From NCBI GenBank assembly GCA_958450325.1, contig OY288245.1:66141441-66205440 (forward strand): a stretch of DNA of 64,000 bases. The letters run 5' to 3'. The position numbers were made by a program, and so were the translations under genes. This stretch comes from Agrostemma githago (taxonomy: Eukaryota > Streptophyta > Magnoliopsida > Caryophyllales > Caryophyllaceae). The notes below the pieces were generated by a model. It was not told the DNA's origin and searched no databases. It was given only the letters and a program-made list of their open reading frames with translations. Below are positions 10,640 to 22,532 of this stretch, piece after piece. The number at the start of each line of letters is the position of its first letter. The first letter of the stretch is position 1.

Positions 10640-11440
10640 CCTTTTATATTTTTTTGATATGCATTACGGGGTATAATCAAAGGTAAATAAAAGTAAATAA
10701 ATGATTGAGACAGAGAGTACTATAAAGTCAAACAACGATGTCAATATGGGAAAGATCTAACATTCATAATGACAAAATAAGACGAGACATTTTTCGAAAT
10801 CTGGATCAAGCTAGAATGAACGCTTTAGTCTCGATAACGCAACAATTGAGGTGCCTGATGTCATGCACCTATTCTATACATGCACCTATTCTCTATAGAA
10901 CGCCTGATGTCAAGCGCTTATCCGTGTGTCCTCTGGTGAATGCGTTGTAAAGTACTCTGTATGTAGCTGATTGGAGTCTGTCCAACGTACAATTTTTTGT
11001 GCTCTAACTACGAGCTAGTTATCATTTATCTAACGTTCTAAATTCATTACTCCATTATACATAGTATTGTGAATTTTGAGTTGTATTTCACCTGAGTAAT
11101 TTGTAATATACATTTCAATTTCTTTTACTTTCATTGATTAACAATTTAATGTTTTCAAATGAATCACGTGCTAAATACAACTTCGACCATACAAATGTGC
11201 ATTAAACAATGTAGTACAAGTAATTCGCATATCTAGATTTACATTTGCTTTCCAGACAAGACAGTGAGAGAGGAATTAAAACTTAGTTTATCAAAATATA
11301 AAAAATAGAGGGCAAAATTTATTTAGTTTGACGATTAATTTTATTTGTTAGTTCAACACAAACCCATTTCGATGATTATTTGTTTTTTGAATATTAATTT
11401 ATATTTATAAAAAAAACTCTGAATTTCACGTCAAACAAAA
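10640..11440. other. AT-rich intergenic stretch
   Basis: No supported gene. A short open frame at 10738-10950 has no recognisable features. Confidence 0.4.
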
Positions 11441-11443
11441 TAG

Positions 11444-11636
11444 TACTCCCTCCGATTCTTACGATTCAAAACATATTTCACATTTGACAAATTCATTAGG
11501 TTTGCTATATTTTATATAATAGTTAGGTTTTTATTTTTGTTAGTTTTTTATTTTATTGGTGAGATCCACCGTCCTCACTCACAACCTTATTATTCTTTGT
11601 GCAAATAGTAAACGTTGTGAATCGAAAGAATAGGTA
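11444..11636. mobile_element. Degenerate Stowaway-type MITE
   Basis: Starts TACTCCCTCCGATTCTT and ends GAATCGAAAGAATAGGTA; the ends are imperfect inverted repeats, flanked by TA-rich DNA. Confidence 0.5.
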
Positions 11637-11663
11637 TTACTAGGAACGCAGGTAAGTTTTTCA

Positions 11664-11920
11664 TACTCCCTCTGTTCCAACCATTTGTATACGTTTGCTT
11701 TATGCACGTATGTCGATACTCGTTTTCTTTTGTCTATATCTTTAGTTACGTATTACTAAGAGATATAAATTTGATATTCATAATGTATTCGATTATATGA
11801 TTTAAACAAGATCCCCCATGAACACATTTTATCTTATATATTAGAAGTTATATCGAAAATTCATCTTACTTATAAATAGTGTCAAAAAAACAAATGTATA
11901 CAATTCGTTGGAACGAAGTA
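11664..11920. mobile_element. Stowaway-type MITE
   Basis: Ends TACTCCCTCTGTTCCAAC and the inverted form GTTGGAACGAAGTA, extended inwards by CATTTGTATACG / ATGTATACAATTC. No coding capacity. Confidence 0.65.
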
Positions 11921-12106
11921 GAATACTTGATTATTGTAGGAAAAAAAGAAAAGCAAAAATGGTGTGAGAAAGATAAGTGGGCAGGAATTCAGGTGGCTAG
12001 TCTTGCAACTTGTAAATTTGTACGGGTTGTTTGGTTATCGGCGGATCCGTCAAGAAAGAGCATATTTGGATGGATTAGCATGTTTGACCACAAAATCTAT
12101 TAAAAT

Positions 12107-12444
12107 AGGTGTTTGGTAAACGGTAGTTTGCAATGACATATTCGACTCCAATCCGCCAATTTGAAATATGCTGCTAGTAGCAGCATATTCACTTAGCAGA
12201 TTGTAATTTCCTTTTTTTTACCTTCTTACCCCTTTACCAATTAATTAATCAAACTATGTACTTTTTTGTCATTTTACAAATCAATTAATCAATCCGCTAA
12301 TCTATAACAGCTAATCACCAAACACTATTGAAACAATTCTGCTAATTAAATCTGCTGGTCAAAACTGTCAATTGATTCTGTTAGTCAAATCTGCTTTTTA
12401 AATCTGCTTATGCCAATATCAATCCGTTGTTTACCAAACATGGC
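12107..12444. mobile_element. MITE with TGTTTGGTAAAC ends
   Basis: Inverted ends GTGTTTGGTAAACGG and CCGTTGTTTACCAAACA with subterminal repeats (AATCTGCT, several copies). Non-coding; hAT-like by end sequence, but no target duplication was fixed. It lies about 150 bp upstream of the tetraspanin TATA box. Confidence 0.55.
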
Positions 12445-12593
12445 CGTAGTCTTGGTAACCATGCCAGTTCCCTTAATTCCGGTCCTTACCCATCACTAGC
12501 CATTACCTTCAACTCTCTTAAGTTAAGCCCATCTCCACCCTTTTAATATTCATTCATTCCAAATCACTCCCTCCGCAAACCTTGCATCTCGCT

Positions 12594-12601
12594 TATAAAA
12601 A
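12594..12601 (+). promoter_or_regulatory. TATA box of tetraspanin gene
   Basis: TATAAAAA 122 bp before the tetraspanin ATG, followed by a leader with TAGCTAGCTATCTAGC. Spacing is normal for a plant core promoter. Confidence 0.6.
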
Positions 12602-12722
12602 TTGTACTGTCTTAGCTCCTAACTAGCTAGCTATCTAGCTTAGTTGTATACTATTAGTAATTAATTTTGATAAGGAACGAAAATCAAAAGGAAAGAGTAG
12701 AGATCGAGTAAGGTAAGCTAAG

Positions 12723-13235
12723 ATGAGGGGAAGTAATCACTTGATAGGAGTGGTGAACTTCCTAACATTCCTACTAGCAATCCCCATACTGGGAGGAGGA
12801 ATATGGCTGAGCACCCAAGCAAACACAACCGACTGTATGAGATTCCTTCAGTGGCCGCTCATCATCATCGGAGCTGCGCTCATGGTGGTCTCACTCGCGG
12901 GCTTTGCCGGATCCTGCTACCGCAACACCTTCCTCATGTACCTCTACCTCTGGGTCATGTTCTTCGTCATCGCCGCCCTGATCGGCTTCGTCATCTTCGC
13001 CTTCGCCGTCACCGACAAAGGCTCCGGCCGACCCGTTCTCAACCGGGCCTACCTGGAATACTACCTCCAGGACTACTCCGGCTGGCTCGAGAAGAAGGTC
13101 GCTGATAACAGCTATTGGGTTAAGATTGCTACTTGTATCAGGGATTCCAGGGTTTGTGGCAAGATGGCCAGGCATGTTAATGGTGTTCCTGAGACTTCCG
13201 ACATGTTCTACAACCGCAACCTCTCCCCTATTCAG
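12723..13235 (+). CDS. TET3: Tetraspanin (TET3-like), exon 1
   Basis: 171 codons beginning MRGSNHLIGVVNFLTFLLAI. It shows membrane segments at about residues 8-28, 43-63 and 71-95, a small first loop with NTTDCMRFLQWP, and the start of the large extracellular loop (DKGSGRPVLNRAYLEYYLQDYSGWL). Plant tetraspanins organise membrane microdomains in the plasma membrane; the closest recognised relative is Arabidopsis TET3. The exon ends in phase 0 at ATTCAG|GTCCCTC. The ATG follows a TATA box by 122 bp. Exon 1 is markedly GC-richer in the third position than exon 2 and the surrounding DNA. Joined with exon 2 the product is 285 residues, the usual family length, with no lesions. Confidence 0.93.
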
Positions 13236-13772
13236 GTCCCTCTTTCTCTTTCTTACATTCATTATTTTATTCCTTTTTATTCATTCATTAATACATACAG
13301 TAATAATAATAATTAAATAAATTCATCCAATCTGTAACTGCTTTCGCTTTATCGTCTTATCATCCATGGAGTCAGATTAAAAGTGCCTGTGCCTGGGCCG
13401 GGGTGCTTGTTTTTATTTTGTTGGTTTATTTAGCTTCCCGCGTCTACATGACTTCACCTTCTTCACATGCCCATTTCCTGGTGTTCTTGCGTGCCCTCTA
13501 TCTCAGGAAGAGGTCAACTTCAACCACCGCTAGTGCAAATACCAATTTTTTTAACTCCATCTCACGATCTCGTCAACGGATTCCTACCATTTGAATAAAA
13601 AAAATACACAAAGTACTCCATGTATATTCAAGCATATTCAAAAGGATAGGAATCTTAAAAGGAATGGGAGGTAGTATAATTACTCAGTACGAAGTAGTAA
13701 CCGTTATTATGTTCACCCACGTTTTATTTTGTCTATATATTTTGTTACGTATTTCTAAAAACACAAATTCTT

Positions 13773-13999
13773 GGGAGAGACGGTTTCTCAATAACTTATT
13801 GAGAGACCATTCTTTAATACCATTCTATGTCATATTCGTACAACTTTGTTTTGTACCTGTTTTTATAACAAGCGTACTCTCTTTATATTTGTATACTCTT
13901 TTATGTTGATCGTACCTACTTCTATTACGTTTGGTACCATTGTTACTTCCATTTGTACTTAGTCTCTCAATAAAGTTATTGAGAGACCGTCTCTCAGGA
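13773..13999. mobile_element. MITE with self-complementary ends
   Basis: Ends GGGAGAGACGGTTTCTCAAT and the inverse ATTGAGAGACCGTCTCTCAG. Each end also contains a local palindrome (TCTCAATAA..TTATTGAGA), so the element can fold at each end as well as end to end. Confidence 0.6.
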
Positions 14000-14187
14000 G
14001 ACCTACTCTTCTAAAAATTATAAAAATCTGATATTTATAAGGTATTTGATTAGACAATTTAAACAAGATTGATGATTTCATTATCTATAAATAGTATCCA
14101 TAAAGCAAATTCAAACAATAAAATGAAACTAAGGGAGTAGCACCTAATTATATTCTTTTTATTACTAACAACCACATAATGCCATAA

Positions 14188-14470
14188 GAGCATTCACAAT
14201 GGAAGAACTTGAAAATAAGTTCTTCCAGTGCCACATTATTTATCATTATATTTTAAGTGAATTTTTTACATTAGTGGAAGAACTTTTTATTTGTTCTTGA
14301 TTGTGACTACATGCAATTTTGTTTACTCATCAATAATATTATTATAATCTAAGAAGTTCTTAAATAAGAACTTAGTTGTTATTTTGAAGAACTCAAGACA
14401 ACCCACAATGTAAGAACTTTTAGAAAAAAAAAGTTATTGATGACAAAAAGAACTTCCACCGTGGTTGCTT
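14188..14470. mobile_element. Tourist-like MITE
   Basis: 283 bp between TAA target duplications (14185-14187 and 14471-14473). Imperfect inverted ends GAGCATTCACAATGGAAGAA and AAGCAACCACGGTGGAAGTT (inverted). The TAA duplication suits the PIF/Harbinger superfamily. Confidence 0.6.
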
Positions 14471-14596
14471 TAATGGGCACAATTTTTCTTAATTTCTGAT
14501 TACGCATCGACAACTAGGACTTTTGTAATATACCTAAATTACCCCTCTAATTTTAATCAGCCTCCCTCTTTATTTGAATATGTATATTGATTTTTT

Positions 14597-15088
14597 GGAT
14601 ATTTTTTTGGCGTTCTCGAACTTTGACAAATTATACGTGCTACCCCATTTTAATATTGTGGTAACCTTGTGTGTTGATTAATGTCCGTCGTACCCCTGAT
14701 CAATTTTCCGTCATAACGGCGTTAAAAATTAGTTTAATTAGGCTTGATTAGTGGTTAATTTATTTCGAAGCGAAAATAGTGGTATCGTGAGCGAAACGTT
14801 GAAACCACAAAGGTACCATGGGAAAAGAATTGGAACACATGGGTACCATTGTTAAGACATTGAAAACACAATGGTACCACGAACATTCCCTCAGTTTTTC
14901 ACTATTTCTGCTCCAAAATAAATTAATCACTAATCAAGTCTGGTTAAATTATCTTTCAACGCTGTGACGACGGAATATCTATTAGGAGCAACACAGACAC
15001 TAAATACAAAAGGTTATCACATAACAAACTTAAAATGAGGGATATCATATGTAATCTATCAAAGTTCGAGGGTAGCATGAAAATATCC
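14597..15088. mobile_element. Foldback element, Mutator-type non-autonomous
   Basis: 492 bp with two arms of about 195 bp that are inverted copies at roughly 70% identity by eye, from GGATATT to AATATCC. An 11 bp direct repeat ATTGATTTTTT flanks it at 14586-14596 and 15089-15099. Long inverted arms with a 9-11 bp duplication suggest a Mutator-like MITE. Non-coding. Confidence 0.7.
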
Positions 15089-15099
15089 ATTGATTTTTT

Positions 15100-17100
15100 T
15101 GCCTGTCTTATAAATTTTCACTTTCACTTCCGGTCGTCCGTGTTGTTTTACTTCATGTCATCCACATTTTAAGTGATATATACCCGTTTATCCCCTCACT
15201 TCGTTTAACCCCTTTACCTACCAATCCACGATCATCCCTTCACTAATTAATTAACACTCAACCTCATTGAACTCACAAATTATTGCTTGTGACAGATTTG
15301 TTCGTCGTATTAGTGTGACAAATCAAATAATAATACTCCTTTAGATACAAAAGACAAAAACAAATCACATGGAAAACAACAATGATTTGTCCCTATCTAG
15401 ATAAATAGTTATTATTTGATCTGTCAGAAGGATATGACGGATACTATCGTCACAAGGGAGACTAACTGCATTACACTCAACGTCTATCATCTTCTTAACT
15501 ACTTTGTATTTATTTATGTTTTTATTTGTCATTTTACAAATGAGTTAACCAGTTTGCTAATATTATAAAACTAATTTATTTTAGTCAAACATGGTTAATT
15601 CATTTTGGTAGTTAAATCTGGTTTTAAATTTGTTTATGTTAATATTAATAGTATGCTGTTTGTCAAATAAGGTCAATATAATTTTACGGCTGTTAATAAT
15701 TTTTCTTGTTCATCGAAGAAAGCCTCTAATCGCATTATACGATAAACGTACTCGCGCATCTGTTGTATAAAGGAAAGGATTTCCAACCAGAAAAACCTAC
15801 TATGGAGGGTGCATAAACACTGGGTTAACAATATACGACTGTTATCTGTGAAAGGCCGTTTTTTTTTTCTAGTTTGTTAGTTGAGAGTTGAGAGAGCAAG
15901 GAAAATGTGGGTGAGTGAGTGTGGTCCACATGCCAACTTATTTGTCTTTCTTTTTTCAAATTTTTTCGAAAACACAAGAAATCACATGAGGTGAGGTGTG
16001 GGCATCATCACAACTTAATAATTGATTGAGAGAAGATATTTAATTATAGGAGGAAATTTTGTCCAATGACATAATGTTGATGGGAAGTTATTGGTATTAT
16101 TCAATTTTTTGCGTGGGCCGTGGCACGTAGTGATAGATAGTACTACACTAGTAATTGTTGTAGTAATCTCGTGGGCCCTCAACTTCATTAGCATTTTGAC
16201 ATAAGTATCACGTACCGACTACCAACACAATTATAATCACAAGGAATTAGGTAGAGTTATTAGATAAACTACTTTAGATCCCGCGCATTAATGCACAGTA
16301 CATTTAGAATTTTATATTTAATGATGACTTATAAATATTTGTTGATACTCTATTAGTTTTTCACATTTTTAATATTTATATTTTATATTTGAGATAATAA
16401 TTTAAAATTCCAATTATAATCAAGATATAATCGTGTAATCTCATTCAATTTATATTTTAATATTTCAATGAACATGTTTTTTTTTACAAAGCTAATAACA
16501 AAATTTAATAATTTTTACTTGATTATTTAATTAATTTTTTTTAATCACAAAACCAATATCCACAAATCAAAATTTCTTCTTTTATATATTGAGCTCATTT
16601 ATAAATTTAATTAACAAACAATTAGATAACATAATACTCCAAATATTATTAGATAAAAAAATAAATCCAAATATTTATATATACTCCGTATTTATATATA
16701 ACTCCAAATATTTATATATCTGAAAGTATTTTATATGTACTCCGTAATTTTTTCCATTGTCAAAATTTTATATTTGTTTACAATACTTAGACTTTGATAG
16801 TGAGACACTTATACTTTGTCACATAAATGAATAAATTATATCATAAATATATACGGAGTATATTTTTTTAATATATAGCTAATACATACGGAGTATAATT
16901 TTATTTATTGAATAAATTTTCTTCTAATTTTACATAAATATTGACTTTGACTTGAATTTGGATTAAATGTAGTAATTGTTTAAGTTTATTTGTTTCCTTA
17001 TTTGAGTGATAATAATTTGGAGGGAAAAAAATTCATGAGAAGTTGACACATCATCAACTCCCCTATTCTTTTAGTAGTAAGAGGATTATTGTGTTTTTAT
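15100..17100. other. AT-rich intron stretch
   Basis: No supported gene. It holds four copies of TACGGAGTA/TACTCCGTA (16682, 16738, 16852, 16887). Confidence 0.5.
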
Positions 17101-18541
17101 CATAAAACTGTCTTTTCGAATGCCAATAAAGCCTTCGTACAAGCCCACCATAAGCCATCCTTGGATCAACGTCTTGCCCTTGAATTGATCCTGTAAAACA
17201 CAAGTAGAGGTGAGTAAGGCGGAAGCATTGTTGTCAAGATAAAATTGGGAAACTCATAAAATATTTTTAGATATAGTTGGCACATGAAGAACATTAGTAA
17301 AATTAATAGAGGAGGGAATGGAGTAAAAAAATGAACCGATGTTGTGGATGGGGAGGGACGACTCATCTCCAATCAAAAGATCGTCGGTACCATCGTAAGG
17401 TGGGTGGAAGGCGAGGGTATCGAGGTCACGAGTAATGTGATGACTAGCACCACTATCAAGGATCCAACCGGGAGAGGAAGGTTGACCTGTAACACCCTGG
17501 TCCAAACTAAGATCGAAAATGTTAGTCGTGGTAACTTACTAGGCTTTGTACTGGTTTCATAGACAACATGAATCATTTCCAGTGCATTTTGACCTAATTC
17601 ATGTGCATCCCGGAGACTTGGAGGTCATCCATCCTAAGATTACTCTCATTCAAGCACGCACGCTTAGCTGTGGAGTTCTTTTGAATGGATGACCAAAAGA
17701 AAGTGCATTTTATTGATATGAGTCGTTTCAATCTCTTTAAGCACTAGTCATTTAAGCTCATAAATAAGGCATCTTCAATGTGGGGTATTTCATGACCAAC
17801 GGAGGCGGTGTTGGCACGGGGAGAGGGTTGAGGGCGACGGGTCGGGTTGGAGGAGTAGGGGCTCGAGGGAGGTTGGGATGTAACAGTTATATTGTGAAAA
17901 AGGAAGCGAAAGATGGGACAATGCTCGAGGAAATGAGTTGTTGTATGACACTGTTGACATTTGCCCTAGCTTGTAGGGTTTGATGGGTTAGCCGTGAGGA
18001 GTGGGAGAAGGTCGGGGAGGGATGTGGAGGTGGGGGAGGGTTACGGGAATTGGGGTAGCGAGCAGGGTGGTCGGGAGTAGGTGACATGGGCGGATGCCGG
18101 GCGTGAGGATGGGGATAGAACGTTCGTTTGGTCTTAAGGGAGAAGTCGAATTGAAGCAACTTCTCATGAAGTGGATCAAAAGTGATAGGGGTGTCTCGTG
18201 CCTTAATAGCGTCAATTAGCGTGTAGAAAATGTTATAGTCTAGACCGTGGAGTACTATCCGTGACATCTTCATTGTCCATTGGCTTACCCATGTGTTGAA
18301 GTTCATCAACACATGATTTAATGGAGTGCATGTAATTGGCGACGGAAAAGGTGACCTTGGAGATCGATTGAAGTCGATCTTTGATGGCGAGAGTGTGACC
18401 ACGTGAGAGGTTCACATAGGTGGACTCGAGAGTGGTCCAAATGGTGCGAGCCGTGGTTTCAGAGGTGAGGAGTGACATGATGGAGGAGGAAAGTGTGTCT
18501 CGGCATGAGATTAAAAGCGCACCCTTAATTTTTAAAAACAC
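17100..18541 (-). pseudogene. Ty1/copia gag-protease fragment
   Basis: Antisense to the tetraspanin gene. Read on the minus strand it holds a copia gag segment (IKGALLISCRDTLSSSIMSL, then TARTIWTTLESTYVNLSRGH), a CCHC zinc knuckle in another frame (CQQCHTTTHFLEHC, about 17925-17965), the protease motif LDSGASHHIT near 17450-17460, and a gag-pre-integrase remnant (GKTLIQGWLMVGLYEGF) near 17110-17180. Several frameshifts separate these. RT, integrase and LTRs are missing, so it is a dead, truncated insertion. Its gag motif order is that of copia, not gypsy. Confidence 0.8.
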
Positions 18542-18711
18542 ACTCTTAATTTCCTTTCCCTCCTTTCCCTTCCCCTCTCTTTATCTCTCATTTTCTTATC
18601 CAAATGCGTCCTTAATTTTATAAGATTAAAAATAACACAAATTCGATCTCATGTGAGAGGGTCTCACAATACAATTATTGTGAGACCTTCTTACCTAAAA
18701 GGAGGTTACTA

Positions 18712-18950
18712 AGGGTATGTTTGGATACAATGATTTGGAGGGGGAGGGAGAGAAGCAAATTCCTTTGTTCAGTCCCAAAATGGGATGGAGGGTTTTAGAG
18801 AGAAAGATATCTCCCCTTCAACATAGGCGAGATTTGGTAGAAAAATTTACCATCCCCATTCTTCCTCCCCTCCATCTCCCTCAAAATTACTCTATTCAAA
18901 CACGTTTGGATAAAAGAAGAACTTTTGTTCATCCAAACACTCGCATCTCT
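18712..18950. repeat. Possible MITE with ATGTTTGGAT ends
   Basis: GGGTATGTTTGGATACAATG at the left and an inverted-type ATCCAAACAC at the right, with purine-rich then pyrimidine-rich halves. It resembles the stretch at 8950-9190. Boundaries are uncertain. Confidence 0.4.
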
Positions 18951-19372
18951 CTATATGTTGTGTGACCCTTCCTCTTAACTATCAACATTAACTTTTCTTC
19001 TTCAAATGAAATTATTCCTCCATTATTCTTTTTATTTGTCAGCAAAGAAGAGAAAGTCCTCCATTATTCTTTGTTTGCGCTATGTGAATATGTGATGAAA
19101 TAAATTATGGTGACTCAATTTTTTTAATGGTTATTAGCATAACACAAGCTAATAAAAATAAATGGCTTGATCGGTATAACCGGGTAAGGTAGGAGAGAAT
19201 TTAATTCTCGAACTTTAATATCATTAACCGAAACCGAACCATCGTCAACTTTATATATTAATGTCTCACTTTAACATGATCGAACATGTTATTTACACTG
19301 TCGAACCCATCAGCTTTATGGTAATGTTATTGTTATATTTACTTGATTATTTTTTATGGTAATGGCTGGCAG

Positions 19373-19717
19373 TCGGGATGTTGCAAGCCACCAACAGATT
19401 GTGGTTATGCGTATGTGAATGAAACATTTTGGAGCCCAGGAGGCGGGCTAGTGGGAGCAAACCCGGACTGTTCAAAATGGAGCAATGACCAACGATTCTT
19501 GTGTTACCTTTGCAACTCATGCAGGGCCGGTGTGCTTGCAAGCCTAAAGCACAGTTGGAGGAAGGTTTCAATCATCAACATTGTCGTCCTTATCCTCCTC
19601 GTCATCTTCTATGTTGTAGCTTATGCTGCTCTTCGGAATAACAAGAGGATGGACAATGATGAGTCATATGGTGAGACGAGGATGACCAAGGCGCACCCTA
19701 GTGCCTTGCATTTCTAA
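19373..19717 (+). CDS. TET3: Tetraspanin (TET3-like), exon 2
   Basis: Encodes residues 172-285 after the acceptor CTGGCAG. It starts SGCCKPPTDCGYAYVNETFW, the plant-tetraspanin GCCK-PP motif of the large extracellular loop, and continues with further loop cysteines (DCSKWSN, FLCYLCNSC), the fourth membrane segment at about residues 237-259 and the cytosolic tail ending KAHPSALHF. The phase-0 junction with exon 1 is exact and the stop is TAA at 19715-19717. The cysteine pattern and length are complete, so the gene looks functional. A 3' UTR with AATGTATGACC-type sequence follows to about 19960. Confidence 0.93.
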   Translation, partial: SGCCKPPTDCGYAYVNETFWSPGGGLVGANPDCSKWSNDQRFLCYLCNSCRAGVLASLKHSWRKVSIINIVVLILLVIFYVVAYAALRNNKRMDNDESYGETRMTKAHPSALHF

Positions 19718-20297
19718 TAATATGCTCAATGTGCTGCGGCGGAGAAGTATAAATCTTTGTTTATTAGATTGCATGCAGCGGAATGTTAATTACTACGTGG
19801 ACGTCTTTTGTATGGCTTGGAATCGCCTCTCGTACCTAGCTATCTCTACTTTCTGTTTAGGTTTTGGGACTGGACGAGTTTTTACTTGTTTTACTGGAGA
19901 AATCTTATGTAATGTATGACCTTCTCAATGAAGATTGTATAGTAAATTGTATGGATTTATGTTCGTTTGTGAATTTGCAAGGTAAGCATGTAATCTTTGC
20001 TTATGTTTGTTTTTGTAGAATGTAAGGTCAGATTGTCGCGGTCCGATGATACGAGACTCATCCTAAATATGGATGGGTAAACTGAGGACTTGAGGCTAGT
20101 CTAAGGACGGTCACAAAAGCAAATCTAGGTTTCGGTTTGGGATCTAAAAGAGGGTTTATTTGGCACAGTAAGACTAATGCTAAAGTGAAATTGATTAACA
20201 AACTATTTACCGGATTAAGGAAAGTGTCAGAGAGAGGCGGGGAATTGGAATGGGGTAAAGTCACTTGGATAATTTCGTTATAGTTGACCAAGGATAT

Positions 20298-20400
20298 CAC
20301 TACAAGAAGCGCATCAAATAGCGACTGAAAAATATCGTTCCAGAAGTATTTGGTCGGTAATTACAAATACCGACTGAAATGCGGTCGTTGAAGAATTATG
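20298..20400 (+). mobile_element. CACTA-type terminus (one end only)
   Basis: CACTACAAGAAGCGCATC, the typical CACTA (En/Spm) end, followed by short direct/inverted subterminal repeats (GCGACTGAAAAA, TACCGACTGAAATGCGGTCG). No matching opposite end was found in the window, so it is an orphan or truncated end. Confidence 0.45.
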
Positions 20401-20429
20401 ATGATAAATTATTTTTCGATTATGACTAA

Positions 20430-22520
20430 CACCAATGAAGGATTATACCGATGTAAAAGCGGAACTTCAGCAAACAATTTCCTAGCACCAATCCAAGAAT
20501 ACAAGCACAATATAGATATGAATCAGGACAAAAGTAGGTCAAGAAATACATACTCTCGACGGAGAGAAATTAGAGCCCCACGTGTTGAACGATTCTCTCT
20601 CTTACGGTTGAGGGTGTTTGAGGCACAATAAACCAAATTAGGTTAGAATAGAATTTTTTTTCCTTGGTTGACTATCAATCAACTTATTACTCATATACAG
20701 TATTAGAGTTTAGGTTAAACCAAAAAACTAACCGGGCCTCATAAGTAGTCACAACCTAATACCTTACAAGTTCATATTGGCACTATTATATATTTTCTGA
20801 CTGAGTTTGACTGTGTAACCTTATAGGATTATATATCCCTAGTCATCAGCCCAATCGAATTGGACTAATTACCATAATTATTCTCTAGCAAGCAATTATG
20901 AATTAGTATAATACATAATGATTATCTCCATAATAATATACTATATTATATTTAGTAATTACCGGAAATGTCTTAGGACATATTCCTTCAATCTCCCACT
21001 TGTCCGTAGACAATAAGGCAATCTTCAAATTTCTTAAGCCGCTTAATGTTGAATTCAATCACATTTAAACCTCTCATGATTAATGTGTCACTTATCAAAT
21101 TCATTTACTCGATCTCCGAGTTCGAACTGTCCTTGAATGTTAACTCCTTAATCCATTCCTCGCATGGCCATATGCATTTTTCAGTTCTCCCTCGTCAAGA
21201 GGCCCAAACACCAATCCTATCACATAGGAGGACTTATCCAGTCTTATATCATCCAAAACTCTCACTCAATTTTTACTATGCATGACGACTGCCTTTATAA
21301 CCTCCTTTTACGGCACGACGTTTAACAGTGTCAATGCACCAATAATTGTACCATGGTTGCAATGATATACTCATATGTCAAAGGAATGCACTAAACATAG
21401 ATTCGATTCTACTTTAGAATCCACTTTGGTCAAGTCACAATAAATATATACGAGTACGTTCTAATGAAGTAGTCTCATATTAAATATAGAGTTTAACTCT
21501 CACTTCATCAAAAAACACAAATAATCTGATTTGTTATTTACTCGTTCTAACGAACTTGGCAATGAGAAAAAGATATACGAAGTGTTTGTGTTTTTGCACC
21601 AAATCATATTATTTTATTGAAGTCTCTATATACTTTACGATTCTTATATCAGAGAACAATGAATCTCGTCGATGATTGTTTTACTTATGTTTCCTTTTTG
21701 CAAATCCACAAATTAAAATATACGGAGTATATTTCTTACTCACATAAAACCAATTATCATAATCTCATATAGTGTGGTATAGGCAAAGTACATCACATAA
21801 ATAATTGAACATTACGCAATCATTATTTATTGACATAGCCAACAAATTAAAACTTTTACATTTTATTCAATTAGTCATATATAAAACATGCTATCGATCA
21901 TCACTTTCCACCACAATTAAAGATATATACATATTCTTCACAAATAATAAGATATCAACTCTAAAATTGATGCATGAATAATTTTATCAAATAAGTTGAA
22001 CGACTTCCACCACATGTTGTCACGCCACGAAATAGTGACAAACATAATCGTACAAACAAAATATACAAATACAAATTATTCATTCAGTAATCATCTCAAC
22101 ATTTAGATATCAAATAATTGTACATGACAATTTATATATTCCATAATCTATTCTTAGAGTAATTTACCAAATAATTCATTCAATTATTTAATACATACTT
22201 GATCAAGAATATGCATGTCACTACAAACAAACTATTTAACCCCCACATATAGCTTATTTTACTCAAGTGAGTATTGATGCGTCTTTAGTGGGAAGTTAAA
22301 TTCTCCTCCCAAACATATCTAACATAATTTACAAGACAAGTACACACATGTCTTTTCAAAACATTAATAAGAATACGAAACATCACATTAATATATAATC
22401 CTAACATATATAATACATATTCAATTTTCTCTACCAAAACATACATAATGTTAGGAAAAAGCTCCTTAAATTGATTAATGAATAATAATATTAAATACCG
22501 TATATATTAAGTGAGAAAAT
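20430..22520 (-). mobile_element. Ty1/copia LTR and internal remnant
   Basis: On the minus strand, ACAAGTGGGAGATTGA (about 20984-20999) is a polypurine tract joined to AGGAATATGTCCTAAG, the common start of a plant copia LTR, which would run down to roughly 20430. The DNA from 21000 to 22520 would be the internal 3' part. No pol domains were found, and the outer limits are guesses. Confidence 0.4.
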
Positions 22521-22532
22521 AAGATTATACAC

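Larger units (their letters stand above)
13236..19372 (+). other. 6.1 kb intron of tetraspanin gene, filled with transposon debris
   Basis: Donor CAG|GTCCCT, acceptor GGCTGGCAG|TCGGG. It contains a 227 bp MITE, a Tourist-like MITE, a 492 bp foldback element, an antisense copia gag-protease fragment and AT-rich DNA. 15100-17100 holds nothing further that I can name. Confidence 0.85.
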
